DNA from: Antiquaquibacter oligotrophicus
GTDB lineage: Bacteria > Actinomycetota > Actinomycetes > Actinomycetales > Microbacteriaceae
Assembly (NCBI RefSeq): GCF_020535405.1
Contig: NZ_CP085036.1
Location: forward strand, 1,736,001 to 1,800,000
Reading direction: 5' to 3'
DNA: 64,000 nucleotides
Shown here: positions 24,494 through 33,055 of the stretch, one piece after another
How the letters are laid out: every line of letters begins with the position of its first letter
Numbering within the stretch: position 1 is the first letter of the stretch
Position numbers and translations under genes: made by a program
The notes under the pieces: generated by a model
The model's database searches: none
What the model was told of the DNA's origin: nothing
The model's input: the letters and a program-made list of their open reading frames with translations, nothing else

Positions 24494-26359
24494 TTAGCCG
24501 CGCGCCATCGCAGTTGGTGTGTCGGTTGCGCGCGCGTCTCGCGCAGCCAGGACTCGACGCCCCGCTCGCAGACTGTTCAGGATCGCGATCACATCGATGA
24601 CTTCCTGAAGGCTCGCCCCGATGATCGCCGGCAGCACTCCGGTTGTGGCCACGAGCATGAGTGCAACACTCAGCCCGATCCCGATTCCGATGCTCTGGTA
24701 GGCGATTCGGATGGTGCGCTGCGCGAGAGCCATGACGTCGGCCGCGCGACCGATGTCCTCAACGAGGATGACGGCGTCGGCCGATTCGCTTGCTGCCGTG
24801 GCGCCTCGAGCGCCCATCGCGATGCCGACATCGGCCGCGGCAAGAACGGGTGCATCGTTGACTCCGTCGCCGACCATCATGACGGGGCGCGGCTCGAGTC
24901 GGCTCACGGCCTCGACCTTTCCCGCCGGGAGCAGGGCAGAGCGCACCTCGTCCACACCCGTCAGCTCGGCGATGCGTTCCGCGGTCTCCTGGGCGTCACC
25001 GGTGAGCATGACGGTGCGGCGAATGCCCAGCCCACGCAACCGTCGCAGGGTGGCGGATGCCTCGGGCCGAACCTCATCGGAGAGCACAATCCTCCCCAGC
25101 AGCCGGCCGTCGCGGGAGACGTAGACCGCGGTCTCGCCCGGCGCGAGCGGAGGGAACGTGTCATCCGCTCCGGGGTCGACGAATGACCGTTTGCCGGCAC
25201 GCACCTCGTGCTCCGCGACCGTTCCCCGCACACCTTCCGCGACAACTTCGGTGACCCCGGCAGCGCCGAGCACCGGCAGTCCTCGTCGGTTGCTCTCCGC
25301 CACAATTGCGGTGGCGAGCACGTGCACGGAGTCTTCCTCGACGGCCGCACCGGCTGCCACCAGATCGTCGTCGGTTCCGTGCACGGCCTCCACACGATCC
25401 ACCTCGGGTGTTCCCCGCGTCAGGGTGCCGGTTTTGTCGAATGCAGCGCTTCGTGCTCGCGCGAGTTGCTCGAGCACGCCGCCGCCCTTCACGATGACGC
25501 CCTCGCTCGCCGACCTGCTCATCCCGGCGATGAACGCAACGGGGGTGGCGATAAGGAGTGGGCACGGTGTGGCGACGACGAGTACCTCCGCGAAGCGGGA
25601 CGGCTCCCCCGAGACGAGCCACGCGATCCCTCCGATCGCGAAGGCGACAAGCGTGAAGGGAGCAGCGACGCGGTCGGCAAGTCGCACGAAGGGCGCCTTG
25701 CTGTCGGCCGCGGATCGAACCAGGTCGACGATGGTTTGATACTGGCTGTCGGCAGCCGTGGCCGCCGCGCGGAGCCGCACGAGGGCTCCGCCGTTGACGA
25801 CCCCGCTCAGTACGGTGTCGCCGCCGACACGCGTGACGGGCAGGCTCTCACCCGTGATGGACGACTCGTCGAACGACGCCCGGTCGCTGAGGATGATGCC
25901 GTCGACGGGCACGACCTCGCCCGGTCGTACCTCGAGTTCATCGCCGACGCTGACCGCGTCGACGGGGATATCGCCTCGAGCAGCGTGAGCCATGACGGGG
26001 GCGCGCTTGAGGAGAGCGCTCAGTTCGCTCCGTGCCCGGTGGGCAGCGTAATCTTCGAGCGCCTCACCACCGGTGAGCATGAGTACAACAACGAGTGCCG
26101 CCCAATAGTCACCGAGGGCCACCGTGCTCGCGATCGCGGCGACCGCGAGGATGTCGATTCCCCAACTGCCGGAGCGCAGCGAGCGCACCATGGCCACGGC
26201 GCTGCGCGCGGCGACGAGTACAGCGAACGCGCTCTCAATCCAGCGCACGACCGGGGATGCCGGGGTGGCGGTGAGCACCAGTGCGGTGAGCCCCACGACA
26301 ACGGTGGCGCTTACCCACGGGTAGCGCAGCGCGAGTGTTCCCACCCGCCGCCAGGTCAT
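24494..26359 (-). CDS. Heavy-metal P1B-type ATPase
   Basis: This 621-residue pump has the TGES actuator loop (FDESSITGESLPV), the transmembrane metal motif TPCPLLIATP, the phosphorylation site FDKTGTLT and the hinge GDGVNDAP. There is no N-terminal CxxC metal-binding domain. The usual Ser-x-His-Pro nucleotide motif reads SVHVLATAI, keeping His but losing Pro. A TPC motif is less common than CPC or SPC, so the metal cannot be assigned. It is translationally coupled (4-base overlap) to the downstream-oriented USP operon that is divergent from a DosS-like kinase. Confidence 0.87.
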   Translation of the reverse strand: MTWRRVGTLALRYPWVSATVVVGLTALVLTATPASPVVRWIESAFAVLVAARSAVAMVRSLRSGSWGIDILAVAAIASTVALGDYWAALVVVLMLTGGEALEDYAAHRARSELSALLKRAPVMAHAARGDIPVDAVSVGDELEVRPGEVVPVDGIILSDRASFDESSITGESLPVTRVGGDTVLSGVVNGGALVRLRAAATAADSQYQTIVDLVRSAADSKAPFVRLADRVAAPFTLVAFAIGGIAWLVSGEPSRFAEVLVVATPCPLLIATPVAFIAGMSRSASEGVIVKGGGVLEQLARARSAAFDKTGTLTRGTPEVDRVEAVHGTDDDLVAAGAAVEEDSVHVLATAIVAESNRRGLPVLGAAGVTEVVAEGVRGTVAEHEVRAGKRSFVDPGADDTFPPLAPGETAVYVSRDGRLLGRIVLSDEVRPEASATLRRLRGLGIRRTVMLTGDAQETAERIAELTGVDEVRSALLPAGKVEAVSRLEPRPVMMVGDGVNDAPVLAAADVGIAMGARGATAASESADAVILVEDIGRAADVMALAQRTIRIAYQSIGIGIGLSVALMLVATTGVLPAIIGASLQEVIDVIAILNSLRAGRRVLAARDARATDTPTAMARG

Positions 26360-27138
26360 GCGCGCGCGATCAGGACGGGCGAGTTGAGGTTCAGCAACAC
26401 CTCGTGGGTGGTCGACCCGAGGTAACCGGCTCTGGCGGTGTCGGCGCGTGTCGCTCCGAGGACGAGCAATCCGGCGGATCGGCTCGCGTCGAGTAGCGCC
26501 TCCGCGGGGCGCCGTCGCGACACGCGGCGGCGAATGACCAGTGCCGGATGGATGTCCGCTGCCAGGGCCGCGGCATCCGCGAGGAGACGTTGCCCTCCGT
26601 CGCCGGGCGCTGCGTTCACGAGCGACAGCTCATTGCCCACGTGGGCTGCCTCCTGGGCCCCTCGCGTCACGGCCACCTCCCACGGTGTTCCTTCGGCAAC
26701 CCCCACAACGACCCCGCGCCGTGCGGTCACGGGTGTGTCGGGGATGACCGCGACAGAACTCGTGGCTGTCGAGGCTACAACCACGCTCCGCGTTCCGAGA
26801 ACCCTTCCCGAGAGGTAGCCGGTCTTGTGGGTTCCCACCACGAGCAGGTCTCCGGGTTCGGCAGACACGGCGAGCTCCCACGCCGTGCTGCCCTGGCGGA
26901 TGCTGGTCGTGATCGGTGCATCGGGGGCACACCGTCGGGCGACCTCGAGTGCGTCCGCGAGGAGGCCGTTCGCGCCGCGCCGGGCATCGTCCGCGTAATC
27001 CTCACCAAGCTGGCCCCATTCGCCGTCGACAACGTGGACGAGTTCGAGGGCTTCATGGTCGCGTGCGGAGCGTTTTGCCGCCCACGTGATGGCTGCTCGA
27101 CTGGGTCCCGAGCCGTCGACGCCGACCCTGATGGTCAT
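26356..27138 (-). CDS. Tandem universal stress protein (UspA) 2
   Basis: The 260-residue protein has two UspA-like domains (about 1-130 and 138-258). The ATP-binding pattern is seen as VVGTHKTGYLSGRVLG (about 100-115) in the first half and LVLGATRADTARAGYLGSTTHEVL in the second. The first half keeps the G-x2-G-x9-G spacing only approximately. It overlaps the neighbouring USP gene and the P-type ATPase gene by 4 bases each, forming one transcript. Tandem USPs are typical DosR-regulon members in mycobacteria. Confidence 0.87.
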   Translation of the reverse strand: MTIRVGVDGSGPSRAAITWAAKRSARDHEALELVHVVDGEWGQLGEDYADDARRGANGLLADALEVARRCAPDAPITTSIRQGSTAWELAVSAEPGDLLVVGTHKTGYLSGRVLGTRSVVVASTATSSVAVIPDTPVTARRGVVVGVAEGTPWEVAVTRGAQEAAHVGNELSLVNAAPGDGGQRLLADAAALAADIHPALVIRRRVSRRRPAEALLDASRSAGLLVLGATRADTARAGYLGSTTHEVLLNLNSPVLIARA

Positions 27139-27986
27139 AGAAGCTCCTCGTCAAGGATCTCGGGAAGAACGGTGATGGGTCCGCCGGGTGCCGGCACGAC
27201 GAGAACGGGTGCCGGCAGGTTGAGGATGACGTCGTGGCTCGTCGAGCCGAGGATGAGACTTCCGAGGGCTCCGCGGCCGTGCGTCCCCACGATGACCAGG
27301 CCGGAGCTGCGGCCACGGTCGACGATGGCCTCGGCGGCCGATCCCGACTCCAGGGCGAGCTCGACGGGCACACCCGGATGGGCACGACGAACTCGATCGG
27401 CGGCATTCTCGGCGACCTCTTTTGTCACGTCGTAGAACTCGGCGGCGACCGCGCGGTCGTGACCGAACGCCTCGGTCCACGAGGTGACGATCGTGAGCGC
27501 TCCACCGCGGTGCGCAGCCTCACGCCCGGCGCGATCGAGTGCGCGGTCTGCCGTCTCGTCGTCCGTCCACCCGACCACCACGTCACTCGGGCCGTCGACC
27601 CACCCGCGCGGCACAACCGCAACGGTGCACTGAGCCCTGCCCGCGATGCGCAGCGCGAGTGTTCCGAGCACCACACCCGATACGGCACCCACCGGTGTCG
27701 ACTCGACGACCAGGAGGTCGGCACGTCGAGACACCGAAAGGAGAACGTCGGCGACCGGTCCGCGCCGCACGCTCACGGTTACCGGGACCTCCGGCACTCT
27801 GGCGCGGGTGACACCGGCGATGCGTTCGAGTGCACGTCGAGCCTCGTCGGGGGCGCCCCGGCGCGGCAACACCGTGAGGATCTCGAGCGTCATCGCCGTC
27901 TCCCGGGCTCGAACGATGGCCCACTCCAGTGCGGAATGCTCGTTGCCGTGCCGTTCGGTGTTCACGGCGACTATGACCTTGTCCAT
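27135..27986 (-). CDS. Tandem universal stress protein (UspA) 1
   Basis: This 283-residue double-domain USP has a first domain (about 1-125) with the degenerate VVESTPVGAVSGVVLG. The second domain (about 138-272) has the full ATP-binding signature IVGTHGRGALGSLILGSTSHDVI. It is first in the minus-strand operon, divergent from the DosS-like sensor. The start is preceded by GGAGGTGGAGG. A DosR-box-like site lies 56-69 bases upstream. Confidence 0.9.
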   Translation of the reverse strand: MDKVIVAVNTERHGNEHSALEWAIVRARETAMTLEILTVLPRRGAPDEARRALERIAGVTRARVPEVPVTVSVRRGPVADVLLSVSRRADLLVVESTPVGAVSGVVLGTLALRIAGRAQCTVAVVPRGWVDGPSDVVVGWTDDETADRALDRAGREAAHRGGALTIVTSWTEAFGHDRAVAAEFYDVTKEVAENAADRVRRAHPGVPVELALESGSAAEAIVDRGRSSGLVIVGTHGRGALGSLILGSTSHDVILNLPAPVLVVPAPGGPITVLPEILDEELL

Positions 27987-28041
27987 CCTCCACCTCCACG
28001 TTCGGTTGTGTCAGACTGGCTCCGTTCGGCTCGGCGCGGCA

Positions 28042-28055
28042 GAGCCGAAGGTCCC
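28042..28055. promoter_or_regulatory. DosR-box-like site between USP operon and dosS-like gene
   Basis: GAGCCGAAGGTCCC matches the DosR core consensus at 10 of 14 positions and shares CGAAGGTCCC with the site at 24473-24486. It lies in the 104-base divergent promoter region, so it could serve the USP operon, the kinase gene, or both. Confidence 0.45.
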
Positions 28056-28090
28056 GCGCCCTGGGGGCGCATCCGCAGGAGGTCGCGATA

Positions 28091-29773
28091 GTGGATGACG
28101 CGGAAGGCCTGACTTTTCCGGACGGCCCTCGAACCGAACTGGATTCGTCGCTCGCACGGCTCGTCCAGTCGGCTCAGGAGGTGCTCGCCACCCAGGGTCG
28201 GCTCCGCAACCTCCTGAAGGCCACACGGTCTGTTGCCGGCGAGATCGAACTTGCGGCCGTGCTCCGCACGATCGTGGAGGCCGCCGTCGATCTTGTCGGT
28301 GCCCGGTACGGCGCCGTCGGTGTCATCGGTCCCGACGGGATGCTGGAGCAATTCATCCACGTCGGGATGCCCGACGACCTCGTGGCCCACATCGGTCACC
28401 TTCCCCAAGGTCACGGGCTCCTCGGCGCCCTGATCGAAGAACAGCAACCCATCCGGCTGCCCGATATCGCGGCAGACCCACGCTCGAGCGGCTTCCCGGC
28501 CGGGCATCCGCCCATGACGACCTTTCTCGGTGTCCCCATTCGCGTACGAGGCGAGACGTACGGAAACCTCTACCTCGCCGAGCACGAGGGTGGTCCGTTC
28601 AGTGCAGAGGACGAGGAGTTGCTCGTGGCGCTCGCGGCAACGGCCGGTGCCGCCATCGATCACGCCCGATTGTTCGACGAGAGTAGACGGCGCGAGCGGT
28701 GGACCGCGGCATCGGCGGAAGTGACCGCGGCCCTTCTGTCGGATGATTCGGAGCAATCCCTCGCGGTGCTCGCCGATCGGGTGGCCCTGCTTGCCGACGC
28801 GGACACGGTGTGTGTTGTCCTTCCGGCCGCGGAGGGGCGATTGCGGGTCGACGTCGTCCGCGGCGACGCTGCTGACACGCTCGTCGGCCTAGTGTTCGCC
28901 GCCGACGGCACACTCGCCGGTCGCGCGCAGGAGAGCGGTCACCCCCACCTCACCGATGTCGGCGACCCGCTGGATCCGCTGGCCCTCGGCCCGACGATGG
29001 CGCTGCCGATTGCGATTCCGGGCGAGCGTGGCGGGGTGCTCACGGTCTCTCGCGCCGCGGGTCGACCGCGGTTCGCGACGAGTGATCTCACGCTCGCCGC
29101 GGATTTTGCCGCGCAAGCGAGTGTGGGGCTTCGGCTTGCGAGCGCGCAGGCCGACCGCCGCACGATCGCGATGCTCGAGGACCGTTCGCGCATCGCGCGC
29201 GATCTCCACGACAACGTCATTCAGCGCCTCTTTGCTGCCGGACTTTCGCTACAGGCGCTCGCCGGGAGTGTCGACGGCGCGACTCGCGCGCGACTCGCCG
29301 AGCAAGTGGATGCCCTCGATGCCGCTATTGCCGACATCCGCACGGCGATCTTCACCATGACCTCGAGCAACGCCGACGAGCGTCCGTCGCTGCGCCACCG
29401 CGTCATCGACCTCATGGGGGAGTTGGGGGAGGCCTTTCCCGAATCACCGCGTCTGACGTTCTCCGGTGCGGTTGATCTTCTGGTCACGCAGGACCTCGCA
29501 GACGATATGGTCGCCGTTCTGCGGGAAGCGCTGAGCAATGCGGCGCGCCACGCAGAGGCGAACGACGTGTGGGTGCGTATCTCTGCCCTCGATGGCGTCG
29601 CGAGTGTTGTGGTCGAGGACGACGGAGTTGGAATACCCGCGACCTTGCAACGTTCCAGCGGTACGGCGAACCTCGATGCTCGTGCGCGTTCGCGCGGCGG
29701 AGAGTTCACGCTGGGCACGCGGGAGCCGCGCGGTAGCGTGGTGCGATGGGCAGTCCCCCTGGAGGGCGAATGA
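28091..29773 (+). CDS. DosS/DevS-like GAF-domain sensor histidine kinase
   Basis: The 560-residue kinase has GAF-A (about 55-190), GAF-B (about 205-350), a HisKA_3 dimerisation region with the phospho-acceptor His373 in RIARDLHDNVIQRLF, and a HATPase domain (about 440-560; VEDDGVGIP). GAF-A contains GHPPMTTFLGVPIRVRGE. Its His139 and Tyr161 align, with identical 22-residue spacing, with the heme ligand His149 and distal Tyr171 of M. tuberculosis DosS. It is therefore likely a heme-based O2/NO/CO or redox sensor. The GTG start has AGGAGG upstream. The stop overlaps the response regulator start. Confidence 0.85.
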   Translation: MDDAEGLTFPDGPRTELDSSLARLVQSAQEVLATQGRLRNLLKATRSVAGEIELAAVLRTIVEAAVDLVGARYGAVGVIGPDGMLEQFIHVGMPDDLVAHIGHLPQGHGLLGALIEEQQPIRLPDIAADPRSSGFPAGHPPMTTFLGVPIRVRGETYGNLYLAEHEGGPFSAEDEELLVALAATAGAAIDHARLFDESRRRERWTAASAEVTAALLSDDSEQSLAVLADRVALLADADTVCVVLPAAEGRLRVDVVRGDAADTLVGLVFAADGTLAGRAQESGHPHLTDVGDPLDPLALGPTMALPIAIPGERGGVLTVSRAAGRPRFATSDLTLAADFAAQASVGLRLASAQADRRTIAMLEDRSRIARDLHDNVIQRLFAAGLSLQALAGSVDGATRARLAEQVDALDAAIADIRTAIFTMTSSNADERPSLRHRVIDLMGELGEAFPESPRLTFSGAVDLLVTQDLADDMVAVLREALSNAARHAEANDVWVRISALDGVASVVVEDDGVGIPATLQRSSGTANLDARARSRGGEFTLGTREPRGSVVRWAVPLEGE

Positions 29774-30405
29774 TTCGTGTGTTCCTCGTCGACGATCACG
29801 AGATCGTGCGTCGCGGTGTCGCCGACCTCATCAACGCAGGGAACGACCTCGAGGTGGTTGGCGAGGCCTCGACCGTGCGCGAGGCGAAGGGGCGGATCGC
29901 GGCGACAAGGCCCGACGTCGCCGTTCTCGATGTGCAGCTCCCCGACGGCAACGGGGTCGACCTCTGCCGAGACGTCCGTTCGGCAGACCCGACCGTGCAG
30001 TGCCTCATGCTCACAGCCTTTGCCGACGACGAAGCGAGCCGCACCGCCGTCCTTGCCGGTGCTGCTGGCTACGTTTTGAAGGACATCCGAGGTCAGGGTC
30101 TTCTCGATGGCATCAGGCGTGTCGCTCGAGGCGAACGTCTCGTGACGGCGGCGACCACCAAACGTGTTGTCGAGCACGCGACCGAGAAGGCGGCGGCGAC
30201 AACGGTCGATCTCAGTTTGCGCGAACAGCAGGTGCTCCGGCTCATCGCCGATGGCCTCACCAACCGGCAGATCGGCGAGCGGCTGGAGTTGGCGGAGAAA
30301 ACCGTCAAGAACTACGTGTCGGGGCTCCTCGCCAAGCTGGGGATGGAGCGCCGCACCCAGGCCGCCGTCTACGGTGCACGGCAGCGCAGCGACGACGCAC
30401 GGTAA
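29770..30405 (+). CDS. DosR/DevR-like NarL-family response regulator
   Basis: The 211-residue regulator has a receiver domain (1-120) with acidic pocket Asp8-Asp9, phospho-acceptor Asp54 (VLDVQLPDGNG) and Lys104 region YVLKDIRG. The LuxR-type HTH (about 145-205) contains LAEKTVKNYVSGLLAKLGME, almost identical to the DosR recognition region. The ATG at 29770 overlaps the kinase stop by 4 bases and has GGAGGGCG in front. It should bind the nearby box-like sites and activate the USP, ATPase and PNPOx genes under low oxygen, by analogy. Confidence 0.87.
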   Translation: MIRVFLVDDHEIVRRGVADLINAGNDLEVVGEASTVREAKGRIAATRPDVAVLDVQLPDGNGVDLCRDVRSADPTVQCLMLTAFADDEASRTAVLAGAAGYVLKDIRGQGLLDGIRRVARGERLVTAATTKRVVEHATEKAAATTVDLSLREQQVLRLIADGLTNRQIGERLELAEKTVKNYVSGLLAKLGMERRTQAAVYGARQRSDDAR

Positions 30406-30422
30406 CCGTGGTCGCTCGGCAC

Positions 30423-30428
30423 TAGCAT
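30423..30428 (+). promoter_or_regulatory. Leaderless -10 element of the DyP gene
   Basis: TAGCAT ends 6 bases before the ATG, with no Shine-Dalgarno between, so the DyP mRNA probably begins at the start codon. Confidence 0.5.
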
Positions 30429-30434
30429 TCGAGC

Positions 30435-31388
30435 ATGACGAGCGAATCGGCGTGGGCCCGCACCCCCATTCAGCCGCAATCCGTTGACGCACCGCTCTCC
30501 CGTTCGGCGGTCTTCCTCACCCTCACGCTGAGTGGCCACCCCGACGCGGCGGCACGGGCGCGTTCCGTGCTCGGCGATCTCGGCGGACTCGTGCGCGCGG
30601 TGGGATTCCGTGATCTCGGGGCGCACTTGTCGTGCGTCGCAGCGATCGGCTCGGAGGTGTGGGATGCCGTCACCGGCCTGCCTCGGCCGGTGCAGCTTCA
30701 TCCGTTCCCCGCCGTCGTTGGGCCAGCCCACACGGCACCATCGACCCCCGGCGACCTCTTTTTTCACATCCGGGCCGAGCGCGACGACTTCTGTTTCGAA
30801 CTCGAGCGCCTCATCCTCGACAAACTCGGTAATGCCGTACAGGTCGCCGACGAGACGGTGGGTTTTCGCTACTTCGACTCGCGCGACCTTCTCGGTTTCG
30901 TCGACGGTACCGAAAACCCCACGGGCTCGGGCATGCGCGAGTGGGCGCTCGTCGCCGACGGCGACCCGGATCACGCGGGCGGAAGCTACGTTGTCGTGCA
31001 GAAATACCTCCACGACCTGGCCGCGTGGAACGCGCTCAGTACCGAGACGCAGGAGAAGATCATCGGGCGCACGAAGGCCGACAACGTGGAGCTCGACGAC
31101 CTCCCGCGCAAGTCGCACAAGGACCTCGCGACGATCGTCGATGACGATGGCGTCGAGCACGACATCCTGCGCGACAACATGCCGTTCGGCAGGCCGGGTG
31201 CCGGCGAGTTCGGCACCTACTTCATCGGCTACTCGAAGGACGTGTGGGTGACGGAGCGGATGATCAGCGCGATGTTCCTCGGTGACCCTCCCGGTTCGTA
31301 CGATCGCATCCTCGATGTCTCGCACGCCGTCACGGGTGCGACTTTTTTCGCACCGTCGAACGACGTCCTGGAGTCCTTCGGCGACTAG
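30435..31388 (+). CDS. DyP-type heme peroxidase
   Basis: This is a 317-residue cytosolic B-type dye-decolorising peroxidase without a signal peptide. The catalytic Asp lies in LGFVDGTENPTG (about residues 153-164), and DNMPFGRPGAGEFGTYFIGYSKD (about 244-266) supplies the conserved distal Arg. These enzymes oxidise phenolics or dyes with H2O2 and are often packed in encapsulins, but no encapsulin gene is adjacent. It is monocistronic and convergent with the MFS gene, overlapping it by 4 bases. Confidence 0.92.
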   Translation: MTSESAWARTPIQPQSVDAPLSRSAVFLTLTLSGHPDAAARARSVLGDLGGLVRAVGFRDLGAHLSCVAAIGSEVWDAVTGLPRPVQLHPFPAVVGPAHTAPSTPGDLFFHIRAERDDFCFELERLILDKLGNAVQVADETVGFRYFDSRDLLGFVDGTENPTGSGMREWALVADGDPDHAGGSYVVVQKYLHDLAAWNALSTETQEKIIGRTKADNVELDDLPRKSHKDLATIVDDDGVEHDILRDNMPFGRPGAGEFGTYFIGYSKDVWVTERMISAMFLGDPPGSYDRILDVSHAVTGATFFAPSNDVLESFGD

Positions 31389-32983
31389 TTCGCGGCTGCC
31401 CTGGTGAGGTGCTCGACCTCGACGGGAGCCGTCGAGAACGCCTTCGCCGCGGCGATGAGCTCATCGTCGGCCTCGGTCGATCGCACATCGTGCTGCGCGA
31501 GGTGTTCCCGCCAGCTGCCAAGCCAGAACGCCTCGACCACAACACCGGGTCGTTCTCGGTCGTCGAACGCCTGCCATTGCCTGGCTCCCGTCCGTCGCCT
31601 GCTGCGTCCCAGGCGTTCGAGCGCGGAGAAGAACTCCCGGCGCGAGGCGGCGGGCACCGTGTAGCGCACGAGAACGAGGGTCGGGGCATCCTCGTCGATC
31701 GGCTCCTGATCGACCATGGGCACGTCGGTGAGCGGCAGGGGCACCGATGCCCTGCCCTTGTCTGCGGTGGAGAGGAACGGCCAGAACACCTGGCTGAGCG
31801 CAACCAGCAGCACGAGACCACCCGCGACGAGGGACGCCGTCGTCACCCCGATGAGAGCCGCCCCGGCACCCGCGAGCGCAGACCCCGCTGCCGTCGACCC
31901 AAAGAGCACGATCTGGTAGATCGAGAGTCCTCGAGTACGCACCCACACCGGGAGGAAGGACTGCACCGCGCCGTTGAGGCTCGCGAGCACGGCGATCCAC
32001 GCGAGACCCATGATGACGAGCACCACCACCGTGATAGCCAGCACGTCCACCGCGGCGATCGCCGCGAGGCCGAGTCCGAAGACGACGGATGCCACGAGCA
32101 CGGTGCTGTTTATGCCTATCCGCCGCACCACCGGCGTGAGCACAAATGCACCAGCGATCGATCCGCCACCGATCGCGGTCAGAAGCAGGCCGTACCCACC
32201 GGAGTCGAGGCCCAGCGGTCCACTCGCGATGAGCGGAAGGAGGGCGAACAACGCCGAGGCGGGCACGATGAACAGTCCGAGTCTCAGGAGGATGCGCCGC
32301 ACCACCCCCGAGTTCGCCACATACCGCAGTCCCGCCCGGAGGCCATCGACGAACGGCTCGACCCGCTGCTCCGGCGGATGGTAGCCACGCCAGAACACAA
32401 CAACGAGCAGGAAAAAGGCAAACGTAGCGGCGTTCAGTGCGAAGACGAAGGGAACACCGAGACCAGCGATGGCGACGCCCGCAATGGCGGGACCGAGAGC
32501 CCGCGCGATGTTGACGGAGATCGAGCTGAGGCTCGCGGCCTGCGGGATGAGGGCACGCGGCACGATGTCCGGCACGATCGCCTGATACGCGGGCAGCTGC
32601 ACCGCAGACGCGGCGCCGAGAAGAAAGGTGAGCCCCAAGAGCAGAGCGGGTGTCATCGCGCCCGTGGCGGTGAGCACGGTGAGCACGAGACCGATCACCA
32701 CCTGCGCGGCCTGGACGACGATGAGCAGACTGCGGCGGTTCACGAACTCCCCGAGCACACCGGCAGGGATGCCGAGCAAGAGGATGGGAGCCGCGGACGC
32801 GCTCTGAACGAGTGCGATCACGATCGGCGAACTGTTGTTCTCGACGAGGAACCATTGCGCTCCGACCGTCTGCATCCAACTGCCGATGTTGGAGACAAGT
32901 GCCGCGATCCACAGGGCTCGGAACGCCGAGACACGCAGCGGAGCGAACGCCGAACCGGCCTGCTCGGAGCTCGTGCTCGTCAT
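31385..32983 (-). CDS. MFS exporter with C-terminal ABM-like domain
   Basis: This 532-residue protein has twelve predicted helices at about 15-415, with an MFS-3/EntS-like opening FRALWIAALVSNIGSWMQTVG. A hydrophilic C-terminal domain (about 440-525; VRYTVPAASRREFFSALERLGRSRRRTGARQW) resembles the antibiotic biosynthesis monooxygenase/dimeric alpha-beta barrel fold. Start 32983 lies 6 bases after a minus-strand CATACT, suggesting a leaderless mRNA. The longer frame upstream is antisense to psuG and not used. It is a probable drug or siderophore-type exporter of unknown substrate. Confidence 0.85.
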   Translation of the reverse strand: MTSTSSEQAGSAFAPLRVSAFRALWIAALVSNIGSWMQTVGAQWFLVENNSSPIVIALVQSASAAPILLLGIPAGVLGEFVNRRSLLIVVQAAQVVIGLVLTVLTATGAMTPALLLGLTFLLGAASAVQLPAYQAIVPDIVPRALIPQAASLSSISVNIARALGPAIAGVAIAGLGVPFVFALNAATFAFFLLVVVFWRGYHPPEQRVEPFVDGLRAGLRYVANSGVVRRILLRLGLFIVPASALFALLPLIASGPLGLDSGGYGLLLTAIGGGSIAGAFVLTPVVRRIGINSTVLVASVVFGLGLAAIAAVDVLAITVVVLVIMGLAWIAVLASLNGAVQSFLPVWVRTRGLSIYQIVLFGSTAAGSALAGAGAALIGVTTASLVAGGLVLLVALSQVFWPFLSTADKGRASVPLPLTDVPMVDQEPIDEDAPTLVLVRYTVPAASRREFFSALERLGRSRRRTGARQWQAFDDRERPGVVVEAFWLGSWREHLAQHDVRSTEADDELIAAAKAFSTAPVEVEHLTRAAAN

Positions 32984-33043
32984 CGTCCCAGTATGCGCGA
33001 TGGGGGGTTCGTGGCGCGGGCCTGACGCCCAGGCGTCGGCACC

Positions 33044-33049
33044 TAGCAT
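33044..33049 (+). promoter_or_regulatory. -10 element of psuG-psuK
   Basis: TAGCAT followed by six G residues and the ATG; transcription would begin at the start codon. The G-run could mimic a Shine-Dalgarno but is too close to act as one. Confidence 0.5.
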
Positions 33050-33055
33050 GGGGGG

